In this document: one piece after another, positions 1-6,005 of the stretch
Numbering within the stretch: the first letter of the stretch is position 1
Layout: each line of letters starts with the position of its first letter
The notes under the pieces: model-generated
The model's database searches: none
What the model was told of the DNA's origin: nothing
Seen by the model: only the letters and a program-made list of their open reading frames with translations
Made by a program: the position numbers and the translations under genes
IMG/VR virus record: IMGVR_UViG_3300031951_001435
Coordinates: 1-21,049 of that record
From: a virus
Length of the DNA: 21,049 nucleotides
Reading direction: 5' to 3' (one strand)

Positions 1-210
1 AGCTTCGTAGAAAGCATTCGTACGTTTCATCTCTTGACACGATTCTTGTGTTAAGAAATAATAGTCTTTGCCTTCAACTTCACCTGGTCTTGCTGGTCTT
101 GTAGTGTAACTTACAGCATATTTGAAACCACGACTCTCTAGATTCTTTCGCATATAGTCCTTGCCTGAAGCACCTGGACCTACTAAGATAATTCTTTTAT
201 GGTTATTCAT
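1..210 (-). CDS. gmk: Guanylate kinase-like nucleoside monophosphate kinase (partial, C-terminus outside window)
   Basis: Seventy codons are visible from an ATG at 208-210; the frame stays open to the left edge, so the gene is cut by the window. Seen: a P-loop (GPGASGKD, residues 11-18) after a hydrophobic strand (RIILV), then SYTTRPARPGE and GKDYYF. The second block is the GMP-binding signature of guanylate kinases, which phosphorylate GMP/dGMP to the diphosphate in the cytoplasm. The residue after the P-loop lysine is Asp instead of the usual Ser/Thr; GKD also occurs in some phage deoxynucleotide kinases, so this need not be inactivating. It follows the glycosylase gene after 29 bases, probably in the same transcript. 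Inferred role: nucleotide supply for phage DNA synthesis. An eukaryotic-type MAGUK scaffold role is not plausible here. Confidence 0.8.
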   Translation of the reverse strand, partial: MNNHKRIILVGPGASGKDYMRKNLESRGFKYAVSYTTRPARPGEVEGKDYYFLTQESCQEMKRTNAFYEA

Positions 211-239
211 GTTGCTTATATCTGTTAATTTGTGTTTGT

Positions 240-1076
240 TTACAATTGATATGCTAAAGGACTAGGTAAATCACTGTATTCACACCAGTTCTCAGCCTGA
301 TCGAATTTTGGATGATACCAGATGGTTCTGCCCTTGTGTTTTTTATGTGACATGTTTGGATTGCCATAACAGAGCATGAACTCATCCCAAGAAGCCATGT
401 CTGTTAGATCTCCGAATGGATTCTCCCAGTCTTTAAGCTGGCCTCCGCCTAATTCGTAGGCTTTTAGCGGCAGGGTTCTACATAGTTCTAGGATCTCTGG
501 TGCCTCTTTAATTGCCACCTTTGCTGGAGCAAATGGATCAATATCCGCTCGTAGAAGGATCTCCGCTCTCAGATAATTGCCAATACCGTTGAAGTACTGT
601 TGGTTCATTAGAACCTCACAGATTGGTTTTAGGAATGCTGTTTTGTCCAGGTTATTGACTACATTGTTGTAGAATTGCTTATACTCTACAGTCGGATCTG
701 GTCCTCTGTTGGCAGACCAGTCTGTGGCCACTTTCCAGCCGCCGAACCTCCTAACATCTACGAAGTCCAAAGAACCTGCTTCGGATTGGAATCTAAGATG
801 TGAGTGTTTTGAAAGTACTCCAGCTTCGATCCATTTAAAATGACCAGACATACCCATACCCATTAAGAGTTTCACCTGGTTGTTAGAGTTCAATTCAGTT
901 AAGGTTAACATTAACTCTTTACCTCTACTCTCAGCCTTAATCGTAAAGCTATGGAAAGGCACTTCTACATCATTGCCTTTATGGACTGGATTCTTTCTGA
1001 CTCCGTAAAAAATCTTGTTCTCAGCAACTTGGTTAACGTAGTCTGCAGTTAACCTTAATTCTGCTAGTTCTGGCAT
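240..1076 (-). CDS. Fpg/Nei-family DNA glycosylase, NEIL1-like with zincless finger
   Basis: A 278-residue protein of the formamidopyrimidine/endonuclease VIII family, which excises oxidised bases and nicks the abasic site. Seen: N-terminus MPELAE, placing the catalytic Pro2 and Glu3 directly after the removed Met; a beta-hairpin lysine at K53 (SRGKELML); FVDVRRFGGW around 105-114; and the helix-two-turn-helix motif NGIGNYLRAEIL at 163-174. The C-terminal finger (about 233-256) lacks the four zinc cysteines of Fpg and ends HKGRTIWY, the arrangement of the zincless finger in vertebrate NEIL1 and some viral Nei proteins, with R250 as the DNA-contacting arginine. The ATG is fixed by the need for Pro2. 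It overlaps the 3' end of the upstream 112-aa gene by 13 nt, which suggests translational coupling. Family is confident; substrate preference cannot be read from sequence. Confidence 0.85.
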   Translation of the reverse strand: MPELAELRLTADYVNQVAENKIFYGVRKNPVHKGNDVEVPFHSFTIKAESRGKELMLTLTELNSNNQVKLLMGMGMSGHFKWIEAGVLSKHSHLRFQSEAGSLDFVDVRRFGGWKVATDWSANRGPDPTVEYKQFYNNVVNNLDKTAFLKPICEVLMNQQYFNGIGNYLRAEILLRADIDPFAPAKVAIKEAPEILELCRTLPLKAYELGGGQLKDWENPFGDLTDMASWDEFMLCYGNPNMSHKKHKGRTIWYHPKFDQAENWCEYSDLPSPLAYQL

Positions 1077-1402
1077 ATGGCCTTGCGTGTTAGTTTTTCT
1101 ATCAGTTCTATGAACTCATCCGAATTTGTTTTACCACCAACATGCCAACGATCATACTCATTCAAAGTATATTGCTCATCGTAGGTCTTCCAGTCATAAA
1201 TGGTAAAGACTTCACCTTTGTACTCAAAGGTCCATTCATACTGAACTTTACCGTCACCGGAATCTTCCGGGCGGAATGTTGGTTCACCAAAGGCCTTGTA
1301 TAAATCATTGAACTTAATGCCAGTGGCCAAGTAGCCTTTTAGGCTGCTACCACCAGTGCGGCCCATTGCCTCTTCTTTCTCTAATTTAGCAAATCGTTTC
1401 AT
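1064..1402 (-). CDS. Conserved phage protein of unknown function (112 aa)
   Basis: A 112-residue soluble, probably alpha/beta protein. Seen: a charged start, a GSSLKGYLATGI segment, FNDLYKAFGEP, then aromatic-rich strands (YEWTFEYKGEVFTIYDWKTY) and RWHVGGK near the C-terminus. From memory, small proteins with this FGEP / YEW / IYDWK / WH(V/I)GG pattern recur in unrelated tailed phages and have no assigned function; I do not assign one. It lies between the 84-aa gene (2 nt upstream) and the glycosylase gene (13 nt overlap), so it is probably read from the promoter at 1681-1713 in one transcript that includes the repair gene and the kinase. No signal peptide, membrane segment or cysteine cluster is visible. 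Confidence 0.7.
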   Translation of the reverse strand: MKRFAKLEKEEAMGRTGGSSLKGYLATGIKFNDLYKAFGEPTFRPEDSGDGKVQYEWTFEYKGEVFTIYDWKTYDEQYTLNEYDRWHVGGKTNSDEFIELIEKLTRKAICQN

Positions 1403-1404
1403 AA

Positions 1405-1659
1405 TTAAGATATTGTTTTTTCGTTTTCACGTTCTTGTTTGCGTTTCTCACGTTCTTCGGTAAGTATCACATCAATGTAGTCGTAGATGTAACGCTTCAT
1501 GTTGTTCAACTTCTCATCGATCTCTTCTGGAGACATAAATTGTTTTTCAATGTGCAAGTCTGATAGATTAGCACCGATGCGTTTAAGTACATCGCAAGTA
1601 GTGAACAATTCTTCTGGAAGATACTCTCTGTGTTCTTTGATAAATTCTTGTTTTGTCAT
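1405..1659 (-). CDS. Small charged hypothetical protein (84 aa), first gene after promoter
   Basis: The open frame reaches back to 1776, but that part would run through the promoter at 1681-1713 and the terminator at 1743-1769. The ATG at 1657-1659 (MTKQEFIKEHREYL) lies about 20 bases downstream of the -7 box and is the likely start, giving 84 residues. The product is helical and highly charged, ending in an Arg/Glu/Lys-rich tail (EEREKRKQERENEK) that could be a short coiled coil or disordered. No recognised domain. It is the promoter-proximal gene of the run leading to the glycosylase and kinase. Function unknown; small promoter-proximal phage genes are often host-takeover factors, but nothing here shows that. 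Confidence 0.65.
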   Translation of the reverse strand: MTKQEFIKEHREYLPEELFTTCDVLKRIGANLSDLHIEKQFMSPEEIDEKLNNMKRYIYDYIDVILTEEREKRKQERENEKTIS

Positions 1660-1680
1660 GTCTTTGTGTTTGATTACAGT

Positions 1681-1713
1681 GTAAATATAATAAGAAAGAT
1701 TGACATATGACAA
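1681..1713 (-). promoter_or_regulatory. Bacteroidota-type promoter P1 for the 84-aa gene operon
   Basis: On the minus strand this reads TTG at 1711-1713, 21 bases, then TATATTTAC at 1681-1689, matching the Bacteroidota primary-sigma layout (TTG, about 19-21 nt, TAnnTTTG). Upstream lie three TGCA-plus-A-tract units spaced 10-11 bases, suggesting intrinsic bending or an UP-like element. Near-copies occur at 3007-3039 and 5938-5970. Confidence 0.75.
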
Positions 1714-1742
1714 TTTTTTTGCAATTATTTTGCATTTTTTTG

Positions 1743-1769
1743 CAAAAAAAAGCCACCCGGAGGTGGCTT
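1743..1769 (-). terminator. Rho-independent terminator after the DUF932-like gene
   Basis: The stem AAGCCACC / GGTGGCTT (1762-1769 with 1750-1757) closes a TCCG loop of the UNCG type and is followed on the minus strand by a run of T. It lies just beyond the stop at 1792-1794. Its T-tract runs into the phased A-tracts upstream of P1, so terminator and next promoter are packed back to back. Confidence 0.85.
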
Positions 1770-1791
1770 CTTGCATGTGTTTTAGTTAGGA

Positions 1792-2931
1792 TTAGTTAAG
1801 AAGTGATCCAACTTGTGCTTGAGGATCAAGTTCGTTAGTTCTCCATGGGTTAGGAACTTGGTTACCAAGATCCCAGTTGCTTCCTAGGAAGTTACCAGCT
1901 TGTACCATCAAGTTGGTAGAGTCTTTATCGGTCATATTGAATGCCAACATCTCAGGAGCGTGAGTTGCTACGTGAGTCATTCCGTTCATTACCGACCAGA
2001 TTGACTGGTTTGAGCGAGCGTTCTTAAGCTCTGGTGTGCTCATGTTGCCAAGTTCAATGTTTGCTGATATGTAAGCGTTGCGGTTCTCGTTGTAAGGAAT
2101 CCAGTTGTCAGCAGCATCACCAACATAATGCTTAATTGCGTTGTGTGCTTTTCCAAGCTCTAACATTGACGCTGGAGTTACCATCGCTTTTTTAACAGTC
2201 TCTTCAAATCCAGCTGGACGGAAACCATTACGACGAAGTTCATTCATGTGGTGGAAGAACTTCTCCATTGAGTCTTTTGACAAGTCAGCAAGAGCATAAG
2301 TTTCTGCTGCAAGAGGAGTAGTAAGTCCGTTTGAACACCACATACGATTTACGTAAGGCATCACTTGGATACCGTTGATTGGTGAGTTTTTCAAAGTCAA
2401 ACCAGCGGTGAAGATCTCATCTGCAATACCGATACCGAACTGAGCAGCTGGATTAGCAACGTTGATGATTACCTCACCTTTGTTACCATTAACACCCCAG
2501 TTAGTGATTTCAAAACCATTTTGATCGATGATTTGATCTGTAAGGTTGATGAAACGCTCGTGGCTGATCATTGAGTTAGTAGTCTTAGAGAAACCAACGA
2601 TCTTCTTGCTCAAAGGAGCCAAGATCAAAGTAATCTCATTCAAGTTGGCAGCCATGGCATTCTTCATCTGATTGATGAATTGTGCTTTAGTCTCTGGGCT
2701 GAAGAGAGTTTCGAACTTCTTAGCAAATTGCTGAGACATCCCGATGATACGCATAAGATCCTTGAAGGCCTCTTTGGTGATCTCCAAACGCTTACCTTGA
2801 TACTCGATAGTAGTATCGTTGATGATTGTAACTTCACGTACCGGAACGGTCTTACGTACTGACTGTGAGTTCAATGTTTCGGCTTTGCGAGCGTTGATCT
2901 CTGTTTGTGAAAGGGTTGTTAAAACTGCCAT
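1792..2931 (-). CDS. DUF932-like phage protein (379 aa)
   Basis: A 379-residue soluble protein. Seen: a variable N-terminus, a central region with FGIGIADEIFTAGL and NRMWCSNGLTTPL (about 195-215), and a C-terminal NQSIWSVMNGMTHVATH. The R-x-x-CSNGL and W-x-x-x-N-x-x-T-H pattern is that of DUF932 proteins, common in phages and plasmids near DNA-metabolism genes; their biochemical role is not established. It is transcribed alone or nearly so: promoter P2 and an AT-rich late-type motif lie upstream, and a strong hairpin terminator lies directly after the stop. The ATG is preceded by an A-rich leader with no Shine-Dalgarno site. Two promoters of different type suggest expression through much of infection, which is inference. 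Confidence 0.65.
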   Translation of the reverse strand: MAVLTTLSQTEINARKAETLNSQSVRKTVPVREVTIINDTTIEYQGKRLEITKEAFKDLMRIIGMSQQFAKKFETLFSPETKAQFINQMKNAMAANLNEITLILAPLSKKIVGFSKTTNSMISHERFINLTDQIIDQNGFEITNWGVNGNKGEVIINVANPAAQFGIGIADEIFTAGLTLKNSPINGIQVMPYVNRMWCSNGLTTPLAAETYALADLSKDSMEKFFHHMNELRRNGFRPAGFEETVKKAMVTPASMLELGKAHNAIKHYVGDAADNWIPYNENRNAYISANIELGNMSTPELKNARSNQSIWSVMNGMTHVATHAPEMLAFNMTDKDSTNLMVQAGNFLGSNWDLGNQVPNPWRTNELDPQAQVGSLLN

Positions 2932-2947
2932 ACTTTTTTGTTTTTTG

Positions 2948-2957
2948 TTATATATTT
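2948..2957 (-). promoter_or_regulatory. Late-promoter-like motif (variant) upstream of the DUF932-like gene
   Basis: The minus strand reads AAATATATAA, one mismatch from the AGATATATAA found before the tail sheath, tail tube, neck gene and tRNA. It ends 16 bases before the ATG at 2931, so this gene may have a second, late start site besides P2. Confidence 0.4.
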
Positions 2958-3000
2958 GGTTTTTAAAATGTTTCAGCTTTTAATGTGCTGTTGTTTTGAT

Positions 3001-3077
3001 TACAGTGTAAATATAATACGAAAAAGTGACATATGACAATTTTTTTGCAATTATTTTTGCCAAAGTTATTAACAATT
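3001..3077. repeat. Promoter-cassette direct repeat, copy A (partner 5932-6005)
   Basis: About 75 bases starting TACAGTGTAAATATAATACG and ending GTTATTAACAATT are repeated at 5932-6005 with one substitution and a one-base length difference in an A/T run. The upstream end supplies the stop codon of the gene before it (TAA at 3069-3071). A third, more diverged copy at 1675-1732 lacks the GTTATTAAC end. Confidence 0.85.
3007..3039 (-). promoter_or_regulatory. Bacteroidota-type promoter P2 for the DUF932-like gene
   Basis: TTG at 3037-3039, 21 bases, TATATTTAC at 3007-3015, as in P1 and P3. A direct repeat TGACA-TA-TGACA (plus strand, 3027-3038) overlaps the -33 region and could be an operator. 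The leader to the ATG at 2931 is long, roughly 70 bases. Confidence 0.75.
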
Positions 3078-3473
3078 TAGGTAATTGGCAATCTGAGCCA
3101 CCACTGAAGGCTCCATTTTGGGATCATTCCACTTCCGGTTCAATCCGGAGGGATGCGGAACCTGCAAATGTTCGATCTTCTGGCTCTGACACCACTTCGA
3201 TGAGATCAAGCCCAGGCAAATCACCTTCTCGTAGTTTGCAACCGACCATCTTTCTAGCAGGATCTCTTTCAGTCTTGGTTTTGCTCCAGCCTCTTCAGAA
3301 CAGTTGCGCCAATCATACTCCTCTTCGTTATAGCCTAGAGATTCCATCCAACGTTTTACTCGTTGAATTGTTTTCGAGGCCTCTCTTGAACCAGCAAAAC
3401 CTGGAGATTGACCAAGTACCAGGATCCTATTGTCTGGTATTGCGTCTGGGCTATTTGGGAAGCGATTACGCAA
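3069..3473 (-). CDS. Short uracil-DNA glycosylase superfamily protein (134 aa)
   Basis: A 134-residue protein resembling the uracil-DNA glycosylase fold, which removes uracil or mispaired bases. Seen: motif A-like ILVLGQSPGF at 17-26, where GQSPG stands in for GQDPY of family 1, and motif B-like HPSGLNRKW at 107-115, where HPSG stands in for HPSP. Between them is VICLG (85-89), a plausible core strand. It is shorter than typical UDGs, so it may be a minimal or non-catalytic member. The only start preceding motif A is a TTG at 3471-3473, directly after an in-frame stop and overlapping the amidotransferase stop by 8 nt; translation is therefore probably coupled. Its stop lies inside the promoter-cassette repeat. 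Superfamily assignment is moderate; activity is uncertain. Confidence 0.65.
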   Translation of the reverse strand: MRNRFPNSPDAIPDNRILVLGQSPGFAGSREASKTIQRVKRWMESLGYNEEEYDWRNCSEEAGAKPRLKEILLERWSVANYEKVICLGLISSKWCQSQKIEHLQVPHPSGLNRKWNDPKMEPSVVAQIANYLNC

Positions 3474-4074
3474 CTTTCAACCTGTCTAAAGGATAACTAT
3501 TGTCTGCAGATTCCATGCGTTCTGGATGCCATTGAACAGCCCAGATTTTACGCTGTATGTCTTCGAATGCTTCCGGAATATAACCACAACCAAAAGAGAG
3601 ATGCGTTACCGTAAAGTTCTTTGCTACAGTTTCACAATACTGATGGTGTCTACTGTTGACTTGTTGCATGTTGTTGTTCAAGTCCATCACCCAATGGTAT
3701 TGTGAGATTCTTTCGCTATGATCTACATCTTCGGTAAAGTCATCACTTCGGTGATCTTCGACAATTGAGTCCACAATGCTTGAGACCTTACCGCCAAAGA
3801 AGTGGTTTAAGACCTGCATTCCACGACAAACACCGATGATCGGTTGATCCGCGTCTAAAGCCATCTGGATCCACTCTAACTCGCGTTTATCTCTGGCAGG
3901 ATTAACACCCAAGTCTGCACCTCCACATAGTAGAAGAGGCCCAGAAATGTCCTGGGCACCTTCTTCTAGGATTACCGCAGAAAAACCATTAGACTCTACC
4001 CACTTGATGTAAGTGTCGAGCTCTTCTTGGCCTTTAGGCGGGGCTATTAGGATATACTTTGGTTGATCCGACAT
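3466..4074 (-). CDS. Class I glutamine amidotransferase, peptidase C26/PuuD-like
   Basis: I start it at the ATG 4072-4074 (MSDQPKYILIAPP), giving 202 residues; the longer frame to 4182 only adds sequence overlapping the preceding gene. Seen: LLLCGGADLGVNP at 47-59 (oxyanion-side glycine motif), the nucleophile elbow GVCRGMQ with C83, NSRHHQ at 140-145, and WAVQWHPE with H183 and E185 completing the triad. NSRHHQ and the overall length fit gamma-glutamyl hydrolases of the PuuD type, which cleave gamma-glutamyl amides; a stand-alone amidotransferase domain giving ammonia to a partner synthetase is the alternative. It overlaps the upstream 74-aa gene by 41 nt and the downstream UDG-like gene by 8 nt. 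The phage role is unknown. Confidence 0.75.
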   Translation of the reverse strand: MSDQPKYILIAPPKGQEELDTYIKWVESNGFSAVILEEGAQDISGPLLLCGGADLGVNPARDKRELEWIQMALDADQPIIGVCRGMQVLNHFFGGKVSSIVDSIVEDHRSDDFTEDVDHSERISQYHWVMDLNNNMQQVNSRHHQYCETVAKNFTVTHLSFGCGYIPEAFEDIQRKIWAVQWHPERMESADNSYPLDRLKVA

Positions 4075-4258
4075 ATATCGCAATGATTTCTTGTTTATTG
4101 CCTTCATTAAGAATCTTATTAATGTAAGCGTTGGTGTTTTTGATGTTTGTATACTCAACACTGTGCTTTGAGTATTGCACAATTACAGTAGAACCTCCTT
4201 CAGTTTTTGAAAGTGGATTTGTACGCATGTGCTCGGTTGGTTTATAGTGTGTGCTCAT
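4034..4258 (-). CDS. Conserved small phage protein (74 aa), unknown function
   Basis: Seventy-four residues from an ATG at 4256-4258, with an in-frame ATG ten codons later as an alternative. Seen: a disordered polar start, then STVIVQYSKHSVEYTNIKN, a helix NAYINKILNEGNKQ, and a final strand EIIAIYVGST. The strand-strand-helix-strand pattern suggests a small folded domain. I recognise no family with confidence. It lies 5 nt after the 189-aa gene and overlaps the amidotransferase start by 41 nt, which supports a coupled operon. Confidence 0.6.
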   Translation of the reverse strand: MSTHYKPTEHMRTNPLSKTEGGSTVIVQYSKHSVEYTNIKNTNAYINKILNEGNKQEIIAIYVGSTKVYPNSPA

Positions 4259-4263
4259 ATTGA

Positions 4264-4833
4264 TTAATTATCGAACCAAAATACTACTCGGACTTCGTTC
4301 TCATCGTCTTGTTCAAGGGCTTTCATTGCAGCCAACATTGCCCGATATTCAGAAGGAATGCGGATCTCATCATCTGGCCATTCTTCAGCTTGTCGTTTAA
4401 GATAGTGCTGGAATGCCTCTTCAAGTTCAGCGGTATTCATCCAAGAATGTGAGTGATAGTCAAGGGCTTCCATCCATTGATCGTCAATGATCTCATAACC
4501 TCGTTCAACCCATTTAAGAGCTTGGGCTCTTGTGAGATAACCAGGCTCTAAATGTCCATTCTCACAGCATTGATCCTCATCGTCAACAATGTGCATATAC
4601 GCTTCGTGTGCTGCTGCAGTGCTCATCTCATCTCTGGGTAGAATACCCTTCGGTTCAAATGATTCCGGATAATCTCCACGCACTCCGGCCAAGATGGCAA
4701 ACATTGTGTAATTGCGACCTGGATTCAAGTGGTCGCCGAAAGACCACCAGTAAGGTTTACGACCTGCTTTTTCTAGGTTCTGAGCCTGCTCTTTATTGCG
4801 GTACTCAATGAACATGTGTATATCTGCTCCCAT
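4264..4833 (-). CDS. Conserved phage protein with MGADIH N-terminus (189 aa)
   Basis: A 189-residue acidic protein starting MGADIHMFIEYR. Seen: WWSFGDHLNPGRNYTMFAILAGVRGDY (roughly 29-55), a cysteine pair (CC) near residue 90 in a HIVDDEDQCC segment, a Trp-rich middle and an acidic C-terminal helix. Proteins starting MGADIH with a GRNY-x-x-FA-x-LAGVR stretch recur in phages and some bacteria without known function; the clustered His, Asp, Glu and Cys would suit metal binding, which is inference. The start is set by this conserved N-terminus. It follows the 149-aa coiled-coil gene after 5 nt and belongs to the P3-driven run. Confidence 0.7.
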   Translation of the reverse strand: MGADIHMFIEYRNKEQAQNLEKAGRKPYWWSFGDHLNPGRNYTMFAILAGVRGDYPESFEPKGILPRDEMSTAAAHEAYMHIVDDEDQCCENGHLEPGYLTRAQALKWVERGYEIIDDQWMEALDYHSHSWMNTAELEEAFQHYLKRQAEEWPDDEIRIPSEYRAMLAAMKALEQDDENEVRVVFWFDN

Positions 4834-4838
4834 GGTAC

Positions 4839-5288
4839 TTATATGATTCGGTTTTTATATGTTTCTCGCCATTCCAAAAATGATGGAGTCTCAGGATCTA
4901 CAGCCTTAAGTGCCTGATACCAGACAAACATTTTTGCATCAGAACTTCTTTGGTAGCTTTCCATCAACTTTTTATTGTAGTCGAAAGATTCTTTATGTAC
5001 CTCGATATTCTCTGCAATGCCTTTAACTTTTGCCTCCAGTTCTTTTAGTTTACTGATCGCCTCAGTTGCAATTATACCTAAGATCGCCTGATCTGTGATT
5101 GTATCTCGTAACGTATTGATCTGAGCCATTATCGGATTAGCTTCTTGCACAAGTTCATTGTGTAATTTTTTAGCATGTTCAAATTGTTCTTGGAAACGGT
5201 TGTATCTCTCTTGTAACTCAAGATCTTCCACCTCTGATTGAAATGCTTTCTTTAAAGCCTTTACTGGGTCGTGTTCTTTCTTTGCCAT
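4839..5288 (-). CDS. Coiled-coil hypothetical protein (149 aa)
   Basis: A 149-residue, almost entirely helical, charged protein. Seen: residues from about 10 to 115 alternate hydrophobic and Glu/Lys/Gln positions (for example DLELQERYNRFQEQFEHAKK and ISKLKELEAKVKGIAENIEV), typical of coiled coil; the last 30 residues (MFVWYQALKAVDPETPSFLE) are more globular. No membrane segment or enzyme motif. It lies 3 nt after the 75-aa gene and 5 nt before the MGADIH gene, so it is in the middle of the P3 transcript. Unknown function; DNA-binding accessory or inhibitor roles are possible but unsupported. Confidence 0.65.
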   Translation of the reverse strand: MAKKEHDPVKALKKAFQSEVEDLELQERYNRFQEQFEHAKKLHNELVQEANPIMAQINTLRDTITDQAILGIIATEAISKLKELEAKVKGIAENIEVHKESFDYNKKLMESYQRSSDAKMFVWYQALKAVDPETPSFLEWRETYKNRII

Positions 5289-5291
5289 AGT

Positions 5292-5519
5292 TTATCGTTC
5301 TAAAATTACAAATGTTCCAAATTCGCGGTCAAAAACTTGTAGGAGATTCTCATAGTCACCGGACATCATCTCATTTACAAGGTCTTGGCATTTACCAGAG
5401 TCCCATCCAAGTTGGCGGCCAAAATTCTTGGCCTTGCCCATTAGGACAAATGCATTACCATCAGGTCCGGTAAGATCAATGATGATCGGTCCAGTTCTCT
5501 CTTCTTTACTTCTTATCAT
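5292..5519 (-). CDS. Conserved phage protein, IDLTGPDGNAF family (75 aa)
   Basis: Seventy-five residues with the core IIIDLTGPDGNAFVLMGKA (12-30), a helix NFGRQLGWDSGKCQDLVNEM and a C-terminal acidic strand FGTFVILER. Small proteins with this LTGPDGNAF-x-L core are familiar to me from many tailed phages, usually among nucleotide-metabolism or unknown genes, and have no assigned function. The start ATG overlaps the stop of the 133-aa gene in an ATGA quartet (5516-5519), a clear sign of translational coupling. Confidence 0.7.
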   Translation of the reverse strand: MIRSKEERTGPIIIDLTGPDGNAFVLMGKAKNFGRQLGWDSGKCQDLVNEMMSGDYENLLQVFDREFGTFVILER

Positions 5520-5917
5520 AGTGCAAATTTTTCACGTAGTTCTTTAATCTCATCTGCGGATTCAAATCCAATGATGTTGTAAACTTCATCATTCTCACCG
5601 AAGATTGGTTTCACAAAGTCTGCTGCAATTAACTCGTCCCAGATCTCGTAGTACCAGTAGAGTTCGAAACCTTGTAGGTTCTTCAGCATGTTTGCTTTCA
5701 TATCTGCAAGTTCGTAACCACTACCATATTTGTAAGGGTTGATGATACCTGCAAGCATATTTGCAATCTCTTCGTCTTCAAGTGCATTGATTGAGAACTC
5801 GATCTCTTTGTACATAAGGTCTTTGATGTTCTCGTTGTACTCATACATCTCGTTTGACCAAGGTTTTACGATTTGGATACCGTGTTTGTAGATTGCTGGA
5901 ATGTTTTTCTTTGCCAT
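5516..5917 (-). CDS. Hypothetical protein (133 aa), first gene after promoter P3
   Basis: A 133-residue acidic soluble protein rich in Tyr, Glu and Ile, mainly helical by eye (NENIKDLMYKEIEFSINALE; then GFELYWYYEIWDELIAADF). It begins MAKKNIPAIYKHG and ends ADEIKELREKFAL. No family recognised. The ATG lies about 15 bases downstream of the expected start site of P3, so the leader is very short and has no Shine-Dalgarno site. It heads a run of six or seven tightly linked genes that ends with the UDG-like protein and the next promoter cassette. Confidence 0.7.
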   Translation of the reverse strand: MAKKNIPAIYKHGIQIVKPWSNEMYEYNENIKDLMYKEIEFSINALEDEEIANMLAGIINPYKYGSGYELADMKANMLKNLQGFELYWYYEIWDELIAADFVKPIFGENDEVYNIIGFESADEIKELREKFAL

Positions 5918-5931
5918 GTCTTTTATTGATT

Positions 5932-6005
5932 TACAGTGTAAATATAATACGAAAAAGTGACATATGACAATTTTTTTGCAACTATTTTGCCAAAGTTATT
6001 AACAA
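5932..6005. repeat. Promoter-cassette direct repeat, copy B (partner 3001-3077)
   Basis: Near-identical to 3001-3077, from TACAGTGTAAATATAATACG to GTTATTAACAATT. As in copy A, the far end abuts or contains the stop codon of the upstream gene (TAA at 6006-6008 here), so the cassette fills the whole intergenic space. Confidence 0.85.
5938..5970 (-). promoter_or_regulatory. Bacteroidota-type promoter P3
   Basis: TTG at 5968-5970, 21 bases, TATATTTAC at 5938-5946. Upstream A-tracts (GCAAAATAGTT, GCAAAAAAATT on the minus strand) are spaced 11 bases, in phase with the helix. It drives the 133-aa gene and probably the run through the amidotransferase and UDG-like genes. Confidence 0.75.

Noticed and set aside
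215-223. AGATATAAG before the guanylate kinase-like gene as a late promoter
   Set aside because: It is shorter than the motif and only 4 bases from the ATG, too close to act as a -10 element for this start.
1660-1776. Upstream extension of the 84-aa gene to 1776
   Set aside because: It crosses promoter P1 and the terminator hairpin; transcripts from P1 could not contain it.
3026-3496. 156-codon plus-strand frame opposite the UDG-like gene
   Set aside because: It starts inside the promoter cassette and is antisense to a gene with clear motifs; every supported gene here is on the minus strand.
4075-4182. Longer amidotransferase start at 4182
   Set aside because: The extra 36 residues overlap the 74-aa gene and precede the first core strand (KYILIAPP); the fold begins just after the ATG at 4074.
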